Notes under the pieces: generated by a model
Told to the model about the DNA's origin: nothing
The model's database searches: none
Seen by the model: only the letters and a program-made list of their open reading frames with translations
Made by a program: the position numbers and the translations under genes
Part shown: one piece after another, positions 8,687 through 17,039 of the stretch
Layout of the letters: every line of letters begins with the position of its first letter
Numbering within the stretch: position 1 is the first letter of the stretch
NCBI GenBank assembly: GCA_035765775.1
Contig: DASTWV010000043.1
Span: 62,001 to 126,000 of the forward strand
Length of the DNA stretch: 64,000 nucleotides
Direction of reading: 5' to 3'
Source of the DNA: Actinomycetota bacterium
GTDB taxonomy: Bacteria > Actinomycetota > CADDZG01 > JAHWKV01 > JAOPZY01

Positions 8687-9373
8687 TTATCTAAAAATGC
8701 CCTCGCGCAACGCAACAGAAACCGCCCGGGCACGATCGGTCACCCCCAGCTTGCGGAAAATCGCCCGCACGTGGGTCTTCACAGTGTCCTCGGAGATCAC
8801 CAGGGCGTCGGCGATCGCCCGGTTGTTGAGGCCGTCCACCATCGTGCGCAGCACCTCGCTCTCCCGCTGGGTGAGGCCCATCTCGGACCCCGGCCAGATG
8901 TGCCCCGGGCGCACCTGGGCGGCCCGCCGGGCGATCTGGCCGGTGAGGGCCGGGTCCACGATGGTCTCGCCCCGCCCCACTTCCTCCAGCACGCGCACGA
9001 TGTCCTCGGGCGAGGCCCGCTTCAGCATGTAGCCCTTGGCGCCGGCCCGGAGGGCCTCGAAGACGTACTGCTCGTCCTCGTACACGGTGAGGAACACCAC
9101 CGCAAGTCCGGGATGGGTGGCGGTGATCACCCGGCAGGCCTCGAGCCCGGACTGGCCCTGCAGGCGCACGTCGAGGAGCACGGCGTCGGGCATGTCCCGG
9201 GCGATCTCCCGCAGGGCACCGGCCAGGTCCGGGGCCTCGCCGATGATCTCGACCTTGGTGTCGCGCAGCATGGCCCGCAGCCCGGCCCGCACCATCTGGT
9301 GATCGTCGACGATGAGCACCCGGATGCGGCCCTCGCCCTCCTCAGCGCCCTCGCCGCTCCGTGGGAACGTCAC
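8687..9373 (-). CDS. NarL/FixJ-type response regulator
   Basis: This 228-residue two-component response regulator has an N-terminal receiver (about 18-135) with VDDHQMVRAGL, the phospho-acceptor Asp in AVLLDVRLQG (about 68) and the switch Lys in KGYMLK. The C-terminal LuxR helix-turn-helix (about 165-228) contains LTQRESEVLRTMVDGLNNRAI and EDTVKTHVRAIFRKLGV. GTG 9373 overlaps the stop of the histidine kinase (GTGA), so this is the cognate regulator. No target operators are visible. Confidence 0.93.
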   Translation of the reverse strand: MTFPRSGEGAEEGEGRIRVLIVDDHQMVRAGLRAMLRDTKVEIIGEAPDLAGALREIARDMPDAVLLDVRLQGQSGLEACRVITATHPGLAVVFLTVYEDEQYVFEALRAGAKGYMLKRASPEDIVRVLEEVGRGETIVDPALTGQIARRAAQVRPGHIWPGSEMGLTQRESEVLRTMVDGLNNRAIADALVISEDTVKTHVRAIFRKLGVTDRARAVSVALREGIFR

Positions 9374-10635
9374 GCCACCCCCTTGGTGCGCCCGCCCGAC
9401 AAGCCGTCCTTGAGGGCCGGGCGCTCCACCGGGATCCGGATCTCCGCCCGGGTGCCGCGCCCGGGCTCGGAGGACAGCGAGAGCGTGCCGCCGACCATCG
9501 CCAAGCGCTCGACGACGCCCGCCAGCCCGAAGGAGGTCTCCGGGCGCAGGCTCCGGTACGCCTCGACGTCGAAGCCGCGCCCGTCGTCGATCACGATCAT
9601 GCGGATCTCGTCCCGCTCCGACTTCAGGTTGACCTCGACGTGGCGGGCGGCGGCGTGCTTGCGGACGTTGTTGAGCAGCTCCTGGCAGATGCGGTAGACC
9701 GCGGTCTCCAGGTGGGTGGGGTGGGGCTGGATGTCGGTGGCGACGTTGACCTCCACCTCGGGGCCGAAGGTCCGCCGGGCCAGTGCCTCGACCGCCGGGA
9801 CGAGGCCGAGGTCGTCGAGCGTGGCGGGGCGCAGGTCGTAGATTGCCGAACGGGCCTCCTCGAGGGCCTCACCGATCAGCGACTTGGCCACCTCCAGCTC
9901 GGCCCTGGCGGCCGGGACATCCCGCTCCAGCAGGCGCTCGCAGGCCTGCACCCGGTACCAGATCGAGATGAGCTGCTGGGTGACGCCGTCGTGGATCTCG
10001 GTGGCCACCCGGCGGCGCTCCTCCTCCTGGGCGGCCACCGTCCGCTTCACCATGCCCTGGAGTGCCTCCTCCTGGTCCTCCAGGGCGCGGAAGAGGGTGG
10101 CGTGCTCGATGGCGGCGGCGAGCAGCGAGGCGACGTGGTTCAGCAGGTCGATGTCGCGCTGGCCGAAGGCCCGGTACCGTTCGGTGTGCAGGTTGACGAC
10201 GCCGATCAACCGGTCGGCGGGCGAGATCAGCGGGACGGAAAGCATCGAGGTGTAGCGGTCGCCGCCCAGGGCCGGGATGTACTTGTAGCGGGCGTCGGCC
10301 CACTTGTTGTCCGGGATGACCACCGGCTCGCGGTGCTCCGCCACCCAGCCCGAGACCCCCTCGCCCAGGGCCAGCGTGACCGTGCCGACCACATCGGTGT
10401 ACGGTTCGCTGGCCGCCGCCAGCACCAGGCGCCCGCCCCCCACCGCCTCGTAGAGGTGCAGGAAACAGGCATCCACGGCGGTGGTCTGCAGGACGAGTTC
10501 GACCGCGGCGGACAGCACGCGATCGAGGTCGACCCCCGACGAGAAGACTTCGATGATGCGGTTGAGCGCCCGGTTCTCCTCCTGAACGAGGTTCAGGGCC
10601 GTACGTAGCGCTTCGCTGTCTCCGGCCTCGGCCAC
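9370..10635 (-). CDS. Soluble GAF-domain sensor histidine kinase (NarX/DesK-like)
   Basis: This 421-residue cytoplasmic kinase has a GAF sensor domain (about 35-185) and a HisKA_3 dimerisation domain with His215 in TEIHDGVTQQL. The HATPase domain has ELLNNVRKHAAARH (N box) and IDDGRGFD (G box). There are no membrane helices, so it senses an internal ligand, gas or redox state. GTG 10635 is the first start codon after an in-frame TAA upstream. The leader contains a 9-bp tandem repeat (GTCTCCGGC units, about 10678-10710). It forms a two-gene operon with the response regulator (4-nt overlap). Confidence 0.92.
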   Translation of the reverse strand: MAEAGDSEALRTALNLVQEENRALNRIIEVFSSGVDLDRVLSAAVELVLQTTAVDACFLHLYEAVGGGRLVLAAASEPYTDVVGTVTLALGEGVSGWVAEHREPVVIPDNKWADARYKYIPALGGDRYTSMLSVPLISPADRLIGVVNLHTERYRAFGQRDIDLLNHVASLLAAAIEHATLFRALEDQEEALQGMVKRTVAAQEEERRRVATEIHDGVTQQLISIWYRVQACERLLERDVPAARAELEVAKSLIGEALEEARSAIYDLRPATLDDLGLVPAVEALARRTFGPEVEVNVATDIQPHPTHLETAVYRICQELLNNVRKHAAARHVEVNLKSERDEIRMIVIDDGRGFDVEAYRSLRPETSFGLAGVVERLAMVGGTLSLSSEPGRGTRAEIRIPVERPALKDGLSGGRTKGVA

Positions 10636-10758
10636 ACGCTCTGTCTCCCGGCGCTCCGCCCCCGGCGCCGCTGTCTGCGGCGTCTCCGGCGTCTCCGGCG
10701 TCTCCGGCGGGCAGGGCGCAGGTTAGCATCGCCCCACTGCAGGAGGGCGGCGGTGCCG

Positions 10759-11139
10759 TCAGCCCTTGGCGCCCTCCTGGGCCCGCAGCAGGTGGCGGGC
10801 GCTCACGATGCCCACCAGCTTGCCGTCATCCACCACCGGCAGGTGCCGGAAACCGTTGTCCAGCATCAGCGCCACCGCCTCGGAGATCAACGACGCCGGG
10901 GTGGCGACCAGGGGGTCCTTGGTCATGACGTCCTCCAGGTGGGTGTTCCAGGGCACGAGGCCGCGGGCGACCGCCTTCATGACATCGCGCTCGGAGATGA
11001 TGCCGACCACCTGGCCCTGGGTGACCACGACTGCGGCGCCCACGTTGCGCTCCACCATCGACTGGGCGGCCTGCTCCAGCGTGTCATCGGGCCGGGCGGT
11101 GGTGACGTTGCGGTTCATGTGCTCGCCGACGGTCGTCAT
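10759..11139 (-). CDS. Stand-alone CBS-pair protein
   Basis: This 126-residue protein consists of two CBS motifs: MNRNVTTARPDDTLEQAAQSM...GIISERDVMKAV and MTKDPLVATPASLISEAVALM...GIVSARHLL. Such proteins bind adenine nucleotides and often act as energy or redox sensors. The start ATG 11139 has GGAGGGGTCCAGGG upstream. It is close to the kinase gene on the same strand (gap about 120 nt), but joint transcription is not proven. Confidence 0.9.
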   Translation of the reverse strand: MTTVGEHMNRNVTTARPDDTLEQAAQSMVERNVGAAVVVTQGQVVGIISERDVMKAVARGLVPWNTHLEDVMTKDPLVATPASLISEAVALMLDNGFRHLPVVDDGKLVGIVSARHLLRAQEGAKG

Positions 11140-11230
11140 CCCTGGACCCCTCCTGGGCTGCGTGCTGAGGCTGCGAACGATAACACCCGCCCGGGACCGC
11201 CCAGCAAGTCCCCGAATTCAGGGCCCGGGC

Positions 11231-12007
11231 TCAGGGGCCGGGCTCCAGGGCAGTCGGGCGGAGCAGGCCGAGCGCCGGCTCCAGGAGTCCTGCGGTGGTG
11301 ACCAGGATCCCGCCGCTCCCGTCCGGGTCGGGGGCGCCGTCCAGCGAGCGTGCCTGGAGCCCGGCCCTCTCCACCAGCAGCAGCCCGGCGGCCACGTCCC
11401 AGGGGCTTGCCGGCATGAGCACCAGGCCGTCCACCCGCCCGGCGGCCACCCAGGCCAGGTCGAGGCTCACGCACCCCAGGGTGCGGAAGGCACGGATGGC
11501 CCCCATGAGCCCGCCCGCCACCTCCCACAGCACGGGCGCCCGCTGGTAGGCCTTGTTGACGATGAAGACCGCCCGCTCCAACCCGGTGGGGCCGGGCGGG
11601 GCCACCCGGGCGGCGTCGGTCCGGAGGCCGAGGTGCCACTCGTCCAGGGCGGGCGCGTAGATCACCCCGAGGGCTGAGCCCTCGCCGTCCAGACACCCGA
11701 GCGAGACCGTGAACATCGGGAGCCCGGCGACGTAGTTGGTGGTGCCGTCCAGGGGGTCGACCACCCACCGGAAGCCGCTGCTGGATTCCCGGGCGGTGCC
11801 TTCCTCGGCCAGGAGGCCGTCACCCGGGAACGCATCGGCGAGCGCGCCGGCGATCAGAGCCTCCGCCCGGCGGTCGAGCTCGGTGACGATCCCCCGGCCC
11901 TTGTCCTCGGTCCCGACGCCAGCCCGGAAGCTGGCCATGAGCAGCTCCCCGGCCTGGCCGGCGACGGTCTGCGCCCAGGCGAGCCGGGCCGGGAGGGTGG
12001 CGGTCAC
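11231..12007 (-). CDS. Inositol monophosphatase family protein
   Basis: This 258-residue Mg-dependent sugar/inositol phosphatase-fold protein has the metal-binding signature WVVDPLDGTTNYVAG (about 80-94). Upstream are DGLLAEEGT (Glu ligand) and, near the C-terminus, SPWDVAAGLLLVERAG (third metal Asp). GTG 12007 overlaps the stop of the trans-sulfuration gene (GTGA), so the two are coupled. The role could be inositol-1-phosphate, histidinol-phosphate or PAP dephosphorylation; the link with sulfur metabolism makes PAP/CysQ-like activity worth considering but is only inference. Confidence 0.9.
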   Translation of the reverse strand: MTATLPARLAWAQTVAGQAGELLMASFRAGVGTEDKGRGIVTELDRRAEALIAGALADAFPGDGLLAEEGTARESSSGFRWVVDPLDGTTNYVAGLPMFTVSLGCLDGEGSALGVIYAPALDEWHLGLRTDAARVAPPGPTGLERAVFIVNKAYQRAPVLWEVAGGLMGAIRAFRTLGCVSLDLAWVAAGRVDGLVLMPASPWDVAAGLLLVERAGLQARSLDGAPDPDGSGGILVTTAGLLEPALGLLRPTALEPGP

Positions 12008-13227
12008 CCGCAGGCGGCGAGTGCCGCTTCGATGTCGGCGAGGAGGTCGGCGGGGTCCTCCAGGCCGGTGGACAGCCGGATGAACCCGTCGCCCATCCCC
12101 TGGCGGCGGCGCACCTCCGGGTCGATCTGGCGGTGGGTGGTGGAGGCCGGGTGGGCCACCAGGGTGTGCGGCCCGCCCAGGCTGGCGCCGATCCAGGGGA
12201 TGGTGAGGGCTTCGCAGAACGCCGTCGCCGCCTCCAGGCCCCCCTCGAGATCGAAGGCCACCAGGCCCCCGGAGCCGCCGCACAGGATGCGCTGGCCGGT
12301 GCCGTGGGAGGGATCGCCGGGCAGTCCGGGGTACCGGGTGGCGGTGACCCGGCGGTGGCCGGCCAGCAGCTCGGCAATCGCCTGGGCGGTGGCGCAGTGG
12401 CGCTCCACCCGGAGGGCAAGCGTCGCCAGCCCCCGCAGGCACAGCCAGGCCTCCAAGGGCTGCATGGCCCCCCCGGTCTCCCGGGCGGTGGCACCCAGGG
12501 CGGCGACCGCGTCCGCCGAGGCGCACACCGCCCCGCCGATCAGGTCGCTGTGGCCGCCGATGTACTTCGACGCCGAGTGGAGCACGTGGGTGAAGCCGAA
12601 GGCTGCGGGGGTGCACAGGTAGGGGGTGGCCACCGTGTTGTCGACCACCGCCGGCACGCCGGTGCGGGCACACAGGGCCCCGAGCGCCGCCAGGTCGGCC
12701 ACCGTCAGCAGCGGGTTGGCGATGGTCTCGACGTACAACGCCGCGGCCCCCTCCAAGGCGGTTTCCACGGCGCTGAGGTCGGTGGGGTCCACGAAGTCGA
12801 CCGCGATCCCGTAGCGGGGCAGGACGGTGGCCAGCAAGGAGTAGGTGCCACCGTAGACCTGCGGGCTGGCCACGATCCGGTCGCCGGAGCGGGCAAGCGT
12901 GGTGGCAACGGTGTGGACCGCGGCCATCCCGGAGTCGAAGGCCATCGCCGCCCCGGTGCCCTCGAGGCTGGCCATGGTCGCCTCGAAGGCGGCGACGGTC
13001 GGGTTCCCGTACCCCCGGCCGTAGACGAAGCCGTCGCGCTCTTGGGCGATAACCTCGGCGAAGTCCTGCAGGGTGTCGAAGCGCCAGGTCGAGGTCTGGT
13101 AGATGGGCGTCGATGCCGGGCGCTGCCCCACGGGTGGGGCGGCGGCCCCGTGGACGGCCCGGGTGGCGAAGCCGGGCCGGCCGGCGCGGTGGCCGTGGGC
13201 CGTCGCACCCGCCTCCTGCTCGCCCAT
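12004..13227 (-). CDS. PLP-dependent trans-sulfuration enzyme (Cys/Met metabolism family)
   Basis: This is a 407-residue enzyme of the MetB/MetC/MetY/methionine-gamma-lyase family. Family features: PIYQTSTWRF, YGRGYGNPT, AMAFDSGMAAV, VVDNTVATPYL, and the PLP lysine in HSASKYIGGHSDLIGG. The C-terminal region has RLSTGLEDPADLLADIE. Which reaction (gamma-synthase, gamma-lyase or sulfhydrylase) is catalysed cannot be decided by eye. I prefer ATG 13227; an upstream ATG at 13290 would overlap the divergent fur start. It is coupled to the downstream IMPase gene. Confidence 0.88.
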   Translation of the reverse strand: MGEQEAGATAHGHRAGRPGFATRAVHGAAAPPVGQRPASTPIYQTSTWRFDTLQDFAEVIAQERDGFVYGRGYGNPTVAAFEATMASLEGTGAAMAFDSGMAAVHTVATTLARSGDRIVASPQVYGGTYSLLATVLPRYGIAVDFVDPTDLSAVETALEGAAALYVETIANPLLTVADLAALGALCARTGVPAVVDNTVATPYLCTPAAFGFTHVLHSASKYIGGHSDLIGGAVCASADAVAALGATARETGGAMQPLEAWLCLRGLATLALRVERHCATAQAIAELLAGHRRVTATRYPGLPGDPSHGTGQRILCGGSGGLVAFDLEGGLEAATAFCEALTIPWIGASLGGPHTLVAHPASTTHRQIDPEVRRRQGMGDGFIRLSTGLEDPADLLADIEAALAACG

Positions 13228-13288
13228 CACCAGGCCGCCCACCCTACCGTCCCGCCGGGGACTCGGCGGTGGCCCGTAGAGTGGATCC

Positions 13289-13765
13289 ATGAGACCCGAA
13301 CACCCCGCGCCCCACCGGGTTGGGGAGATCCTCGATCAGCTCGCCGCCCGGGGGATGCGGCGCACCTCGGCCCGCCAGGCCATCCTGGAGGCCCTCGTGG
13401 GGTCGGAGGACCACGTCACCGCCGAGGACATCGCCACCGAGGTCCATCGCCGGTTCCCATCGGTGGACGTCTCCACCGTCTACCGCACCCTGGACATCCT
13501 GGAGCAGCTGGGCATCATCGAGCACACCCACCTCTCGCATGGGCCGGCCATCTTCCATCTCGCCGAAGACGACCACCAGCACCTGGTGTGCGAGCGCTGC
13601 GGCCGGGTCGAGGAGGTCCCGCCCGGGAAGCTCGAGCCCCTGCTCGAGGCCATCCGCACCGAATTCGACTTCGACGTCGACCGCCGCCACTTCGCCCTCG
13701 TCGGCCTGTGCGGCGAGTGCCGCCGGGTTTCGCCGGCCCCCGGGACGGGCATCCCGCTGACGTAA
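13289..13765 (+). CDS. Fur-family metalloregulator
   Basis: This 158-residue transcriptional repressor has a winged-helix N-terminus (RRTSARQAILEAL, VDVSTVYRTLDILEQLGI) and a metal site region with DDHQHLVCERCG. A C-terminal CGEC completes a structural Zn site (two CxxC pairs). Subtype (Fur, Zur, PerR, Nur) is unresolved. It diverges from the trans-sulfuration gene and is followed 23 nt later by hsp20, so the two may share a transcript. Confidence 0.9.
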   Translation: MRPEHPAPHRVGEILDQLAARGMRRTSARQAILEALVGSEDHVTAEDIATEVHRRFPSVDVSTVYRTLDILEQLGIIEHTHLSHGPAIFHLAEDDHQHLVCERCGRVEEVPPGKLEPLLEAIRTEFDFDVDRRHFALVGLCGECRRVSPAPGTGIPLT

Positions 13766-13788
13766 GCACGTCTCGAAGGAGGTCTTCC

Positions 13789-14166
13789 ATGTCGCATGTC
13801 TTCGCCAGCCCCCACGATGCCGAGAATGCGGTCGGCGATGAGCCGGAACCGAGCGTGGGTCCCTGGTCGCCCCGGATCGACGTCATCAACCACGAAGGGA
13901 TCACCGAGGTGCGGGCCGACCTGCCGGGCATCAACCCCGCCCGGGACCTGAAGGTCATCGCCCGGGACGGGCACCTGACGCTGCGCGGGGAGCGCCGCGC
14001 GGAAGCCACCATCCCCACCGACACGATCGTCCACGCCGAGCGTCGCCACGGCATGTTCGAGCGGACGATCCTGCTCCCCGAGGGCGCCGACCCGACCCGG
14101 GTGCGGGCCGAGTACCGCGACGGCGTGCTGCGGGTGACGATCCCCACCGACGGCGTTGCGCTCTAG
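13789..14166 (+). CDS. Small heat-shock protein Hsp20
   Basis: This 125-residue alpha-crystallin-domain chaperone has PRIDVINHEGITEVRADLPG, DGHLTLRGERR, GMFERTILLPEGAD and the closing YRDGVLRVTIP motif. It acts as an ATP-independent holdase in the cytoplasm. ATG 13789 is preceded by GAAGGAGG. A decayed copy of the last about 20 bases of this gene plus its downstream flank reappears at about 14429 (see the tandem duplication). Confidence 0.93.
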   Translation: MSHVFASPHDAENAVGDEPEPSVGPWSPRIDVINHEGITEVRADLPGINPARDLKVIARDGHLTLRGERRAEATIPTDTIVHAERRHGMFERTILLPEGADPTRVRAEYRDGVLRVTIPTDGVAL

Positions 14167-14428
14167 CCACGTTTCGCTGTAGCCGGGGGGAATCCCGGCG
14201 GTTTGCCGAGGGCCCGCGGCCTTCAGACCCGCAGGAGGCTCGCGTAGACCGCCTGCGTGGCGGAGCACGGCCAGGGCGTGCATCAGCAGCCGGTACCCGC
14301 TCTCGCCCAGGGGAGCCAGGCGCACCAGTTCCCGGCCGGCCCGCACTGCGGCCGGCAGCTCGGTGCCCCCGATGCCCACTCCCGCCGCGCCGTACGCCTC
14401 CAGCGCCCGGAAACGGACCTCCCCCGGC
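14150..14428. repeat. Left, decayed copy of a tandem duplication (pairs with 14429-14800)
   Basis: This stretch begins with the last bases of hsp20 (GACGGCG..GCTCTAGC) and continues as a degraded copy of the 3' part of the SARP-like regulator gene. The right copy begins at about 14429 with the same hsp20-end sequence and continues into the intact regulator. The left copy lacks about 75 bases present in the right copy (after GGAGCACGG) and has scattered substitutions. It therefore holds no functional gene, only a fragment of coding sequence on the minus strand. Confidence 0.85.
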
Positions 14429-14503
14429 CGACGGCGTTTCGCTCTAGCAACATTTCGCTGTAGCAGGGGCGGATCCCGGCGGTTTGCCGCCGGCCCGCGG
14501 CCT

Positions 14504-15262
14504 TCAGGCCCGCAGGAGGCCGGTGTAGACCGCCTGCGTGGCGGAGCACGGGGACACCCCCAGCTCGTCGCGGAGCACGTCCCGGAGGCCGGCGTAGACC
14601 ACCAGCGCCTCGGCGGCGTTGCCCTGGCCGGCCAGGGCCTGCATCAGCAGCCGGTACCCGCTCTCGCGCAGGGGAGCGAGGCGCACCAATTCCCGGCCGG
14701 CTCGCACTGCGGCCGGGAGCTCAGTGCCCCCGAGGCCCAGTCCCGCGGCGCCGTACGCCTCCAGCGCCCGGAAACGGATCTCGCCCAGCCGGCGCCGCTG
14801 CTCGTCGACCCAGGTTCCGTCCTCGCCCGGGAGGAACTCCCGCTCGGCCACGACCAAGGCGGAAATAGCCGGCCCCCAGGCGCGGGCAAAGTCCCCCAGG
14901 GAGACCCGGGACTCCGCCTGGTGCACCGCCGCAGGTGCGGCCTCGACATCGACGAAGCAAGCCTCCGGAAACTGCAGCCGGAGGCTCGACCGGCCTTCGA
15001 GGGCCCCCGCGCCGAGAGCCTTGCGCAGCTTGGATATGAGGGCGTTGAGCCCGGCGTCGGTTGCCGGGGGCAGCTCCTGGGGCCAGAGGGCCTCGACCAG
15101 CTCGTCGCGGCCTATGGGCCGGTGCCGATTCAGCACCAGGTAGGCGAACAGAAGGCGGCCCTGGCGACCGGGCAGGCGGCCCTCCAGGCGCGTGCCGCCG
15201 CGCTCGATCGCGGTCGGGCCGCACAGCTGGATGCGGGTGAGCGTCGTGGGCGCCAAGGTCAT
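14504..15262 (-). CDS. SARP/BTAD-type transcriptional regulator, stand-alone
   Basis: This 252-residue regulator has a winged-helix DNA-binding N-terminus (GRQGRLLFAYLVLNRHRPI, LVEALWPQELPPATDAGLN, LISKLRKALG) followed by a bacterial transcriptional activator (BTAD) TPR-like domain. The latter shows RRRLGEIRFRALEAYGAAGL, AVRAGRELVRLAPLRESGY and a C-terminal RDELGVSPCSATQAVYTGLL. It lacks the ATPase domain of AfsR. The start ATG 15262 was chosen because it begins the recognisable fold; there is no strong ribosome binding site. Its 3' end was duplicated in tandem (left copy 14150-14428). Confidence 0.85.
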   Translation of the reverse strand: MTLAPTTLTRIQLCGPTAIERGGTRLEGRLPGRQGRLLFAYLVLNRHRPIGRDELVEALWPQELPPATDAGLNALISKLRKALGAGALEGRSSLRLQFPEACFVDVEAAPAAVHQAESRVSLGDFARAWGPAISALVVAEREFLPGEDGTWVDEQRRRLGEIRFRALEAYGAAGLGLGGTELPAAVRAGRELVRLAPLRESGYRLLMQALAGQGNAAEALVVYAGLRDVLRDELGVSPCSATQAVYTGLLRA

Positions 15263-15313
15263 GCCAACATTCTCGCAATAGCCTCGCCGTAGAACTCGTC
15301 GAAGGAGGGGGCC

Positions 15314-15472
15314 ATGGCAAGGATCATCCGGTGCGAGTGTGGCTACGTTGCCCGGGGAACCACGGACGACGAGGTCATCGCGGTTATCCGGGCGCACATG
15401 AGTACCGACCATCCCGCCCTCCTGGAGACCGTCGAGTTCGAGGACCTGCTCGGCTGGATCCAGATGGAGTAG
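15314..15472 (+). CDS. Small DUF1059-like protein
   Basis: This 52-residue protein begins MARIIRCECGYVARGTTDDE and contains VIRAHMSTDHP, the pattern of small DUF1059 proteins (a Cys-containing N-terminal strand and a conserved His). GAAGGAGGGGGCC precedes ATG 15314. It lies 23 nt before the broken sulfurtransferase. Function unknown. Confidence 0.75.
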   Translation: MARIIRCECGYVARGTTDDEVIAVIRAHMSTDHPALLETVEFEDLLGWIQME

Positions 15473-15495
15473 GTCCACCGGGAAGGAGGTGCCAG

Positions 15496-16145
15496 ATGGG
15501 TCTGGCGACCCTGGCTGGCAAGGAAGTGTCGACGAACCGGGAGGTGGTCGTTTCGCCGGACTGGCTGGAGGAGCGGCTGCACGATCCCGGCGTCCGGGTG
15601 GTGGAGGTGGATGCGAGCCCCCGGGCCTACAGCGAGGGCCACATCGAGGGGCGGTGCTGTGGAACATCCACCGCGACTTGAGGGAGCCGGACTACCAGCT
15701 CCGCGACGGCCGCATCCTGGACTGCTCCCGGTCGGCATGGCAGAGCGATGGCCGGCCGTGGAGCACCGAGGTGCCCGAGATCCCGGCGACGAGCGACCCG
15801 CAGTACCTGGGCGGACGGTTCTGGCCTTCAGGCGGGATGGAGGAGGGAGGTCGTGCCGGCCGCGTGCCCGGCGCCGTGCACCAGTCGATCGACGGGATCT
15901 ACGACGACCGGGGGGCATTCCGCCGCGCCCATGACCTCGCCCGCATCCTGAGCGGGGTGGACCTGGCGGACGACATTGACGTGATCACCTACTGCACTTT
16001 GGGCGGCCGGGCGGCGACGACCTGGTTCGTCCTCACCCACCTGCTCGATCGCCCCGGGGTCCGGGTCTACGACGGCTCGTGGGCCGAGCGGGGGCGGTTG
16101 GCAACCAAGCCAGCTGAGACTGGCACTGGAAGAAAGGAAACGGAG
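15496..16145 (+). pseudogene. Rhodanese-type sulfurtransferase, frameshifted and internally deleted
   Basis: The start ATG 15496 (RBS GGAAGGAGG) opens a two-domain sulfurtransferase: VSPDWLEERLHDPGVRVVEV and YSEGHIEG. At the G-run 15648-15651 one base appears to be missing. The original frame stops at 15681, while the next frame continues exactly where expected (AVLWNIHRDLREPDY). The rest keeps a catalytic loop YCTLGGRAATTWFVLTHLL and VRVYDGSW. Compared with family members, the part between GRILD and RSAWQSDGRP and the front of the second domain look shortened. There is no stop after the last domain: the frame runs into the cupin start at 16146. It could be a recent pseudogene, or the frameshift could be a sequencing error. 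Confidence 0.75.
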
Positions 16146-16508
16146 ATGGCAGGGCTGATCCGCAAGAGCCTCGACACCCCGGAGGAGACCCGGGCGTTCG
16201 AAGGCGGTTCCGGCCAGCTGCAGCTGGTCAACCTCGCCCAGGGACCGGTGGGCCGCGCCACGTTCCTCCCGGGATGGAAGTGGTCCGAGCACGTCAAGCC
16301 CATTGCCCACACCGACAGCTGCCAGGCGGCCCACATGGGCTACTTCGTGTCCGGGCGGATGAAGGTGGTCATGGACGATGGCGAGGAGATGGAGTACGGC
16401 CCCGGCGACTTCGCCGTCATGGCCCCGGGCCACGATGCCTGGATCGTGGGCGACGAGCCCTGCGTGGTGATCGACTGGCAGGGCTTCGCCGACTACGCCA
16501 GGCGCTGA
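16146..16508 (+). CDS. Cupin-domain protein
   Basis: This 120-residue single-domain cupin has GRATFLPGWKWSEHVKP, HMGYFVSGRMKVVMDDGEE and YGPGDFAVMAPGHDAWIVGD. The G(X)5HXH-like metal site is incomplete, because the first motif has H only in EHVKP. The start ATG 16146 has AGAAAGGAAACGG upstream. The upstream sulfurtransferase remnant is in the same frame with no stop, so a fused product is formally possible. Substrate unknown. Confidence 0.85.
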   Translation: MAGLIRKSLDTPEETRAFEGGSGQLQLVNLAQGPVGRATFLPGWKWSEHVKPIAHTDSCQAAHMGYFVSGRMKVVMDDGEEMEYGPGDFAVMAPGHDAWIVGDEPCVVIDWQGFADYARR

Positions 16509-16541
16509 GACCCCGAAACAGAGCAGGCCGGGGCAGGTCGA

Positions 16542-16587
16542 ACTGGGGAGGTTGTTGTCCCAAAAATGGGCCAAGAACCTCCCCAGT
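16542..16587. repeat. Palindromic element (dispersed family, copy 1)
   Basis: ACTGGGGAGGTT (16542-16553) is the exact reverse complement of AACCTCCCCAGT (16576-16587), with a 22-nt loop. It is the main feature in the 16509-16786 gap. Related but not identical palindromes built on CTGGGG/CCCCAG occur at 31699-31751 and 42973-43023. Confidence 0.7.
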
Positions 16588-16786
16588 AAGGCCGAGGACC
16601 CCCGCCGGTACCTGGGCCGGGAACACCGCCGGCCAGAGGGTGATGTTCTGCCATCCGCCGAGAATCTAGGGAGCTCGGGAGGCAATTCTGAGGAGCACTC
16701 CCGATGTGCCGGTCCCCCCCTTAGGGCCATCGTCATGCGTGGTTCGAGGCCGCACCGAACGGCCTCGCAGGCGAAGGAGGGACACG

Positions 16787-17017
16787 GTGGAGACGGCCCA
16801 GGTGCTGCACGGGAAGCTGCAGGGACGGTGGACCAGCAGGACGGCCAGGATGGTGCTCGGCATCCTGATCGCAGCAGTGGCCGTGATCGCCGTCGTCGCC
16901 TGGCGGTTGAGCGCCAGCAGCGCTCCGGCCGGCGGCGTGGTTCAGGCGCCGCACGTCGCCACGAGCCTCCCCCCGGTCACGTGCTACCTGCACGTGGGCT
17001 GCGGCGCTGCCGGCTAA
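16787..17017 (+). CDS. Small single-helix membrane protein
   Basis: This 76-residue protein starts at GTG 16787, preceded by GAAGGAGGGACACG. One transmembrane helix is visible (MVLGILIAAVAVIAVVAW, about 28-45). A short external tail ends in TCYLHVGCGAAG with two Cys. It lies 22 nt upstream of the LAL regulator and might be co-transcribed with it. Family unknown. Confidence 0.6.
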   Translation: METAQVLHGKLQGRWTSRTARMVLGILIAAVAVIAVVAWRLSASSAPAGGVVQAPHVATSLPPVTCYLHVGCGAAG

Positions 17018-17039
17018 CTCCGGGCGCGACAATCCGTCT

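Noticed and set aside
10678-10710. 9-bp tandem repeat (GTCTCCGGC) as N-terminal coding repeat of the histidine kinase
   Set aside because: An in-frame TAA lies upstream and the first start codon (GTG 10635) is after the repeat, so it is probably untranslated leader; possible effect on expression not supported further.
12133-14166. A 677-codon frame ending in Hsp20
   Set aside because: The N-terminal part is antisense to the trans-sulfuration gene and out of frame with fur; the true Hsp20 start is ATG 13789 with a strong ribosome binding site.
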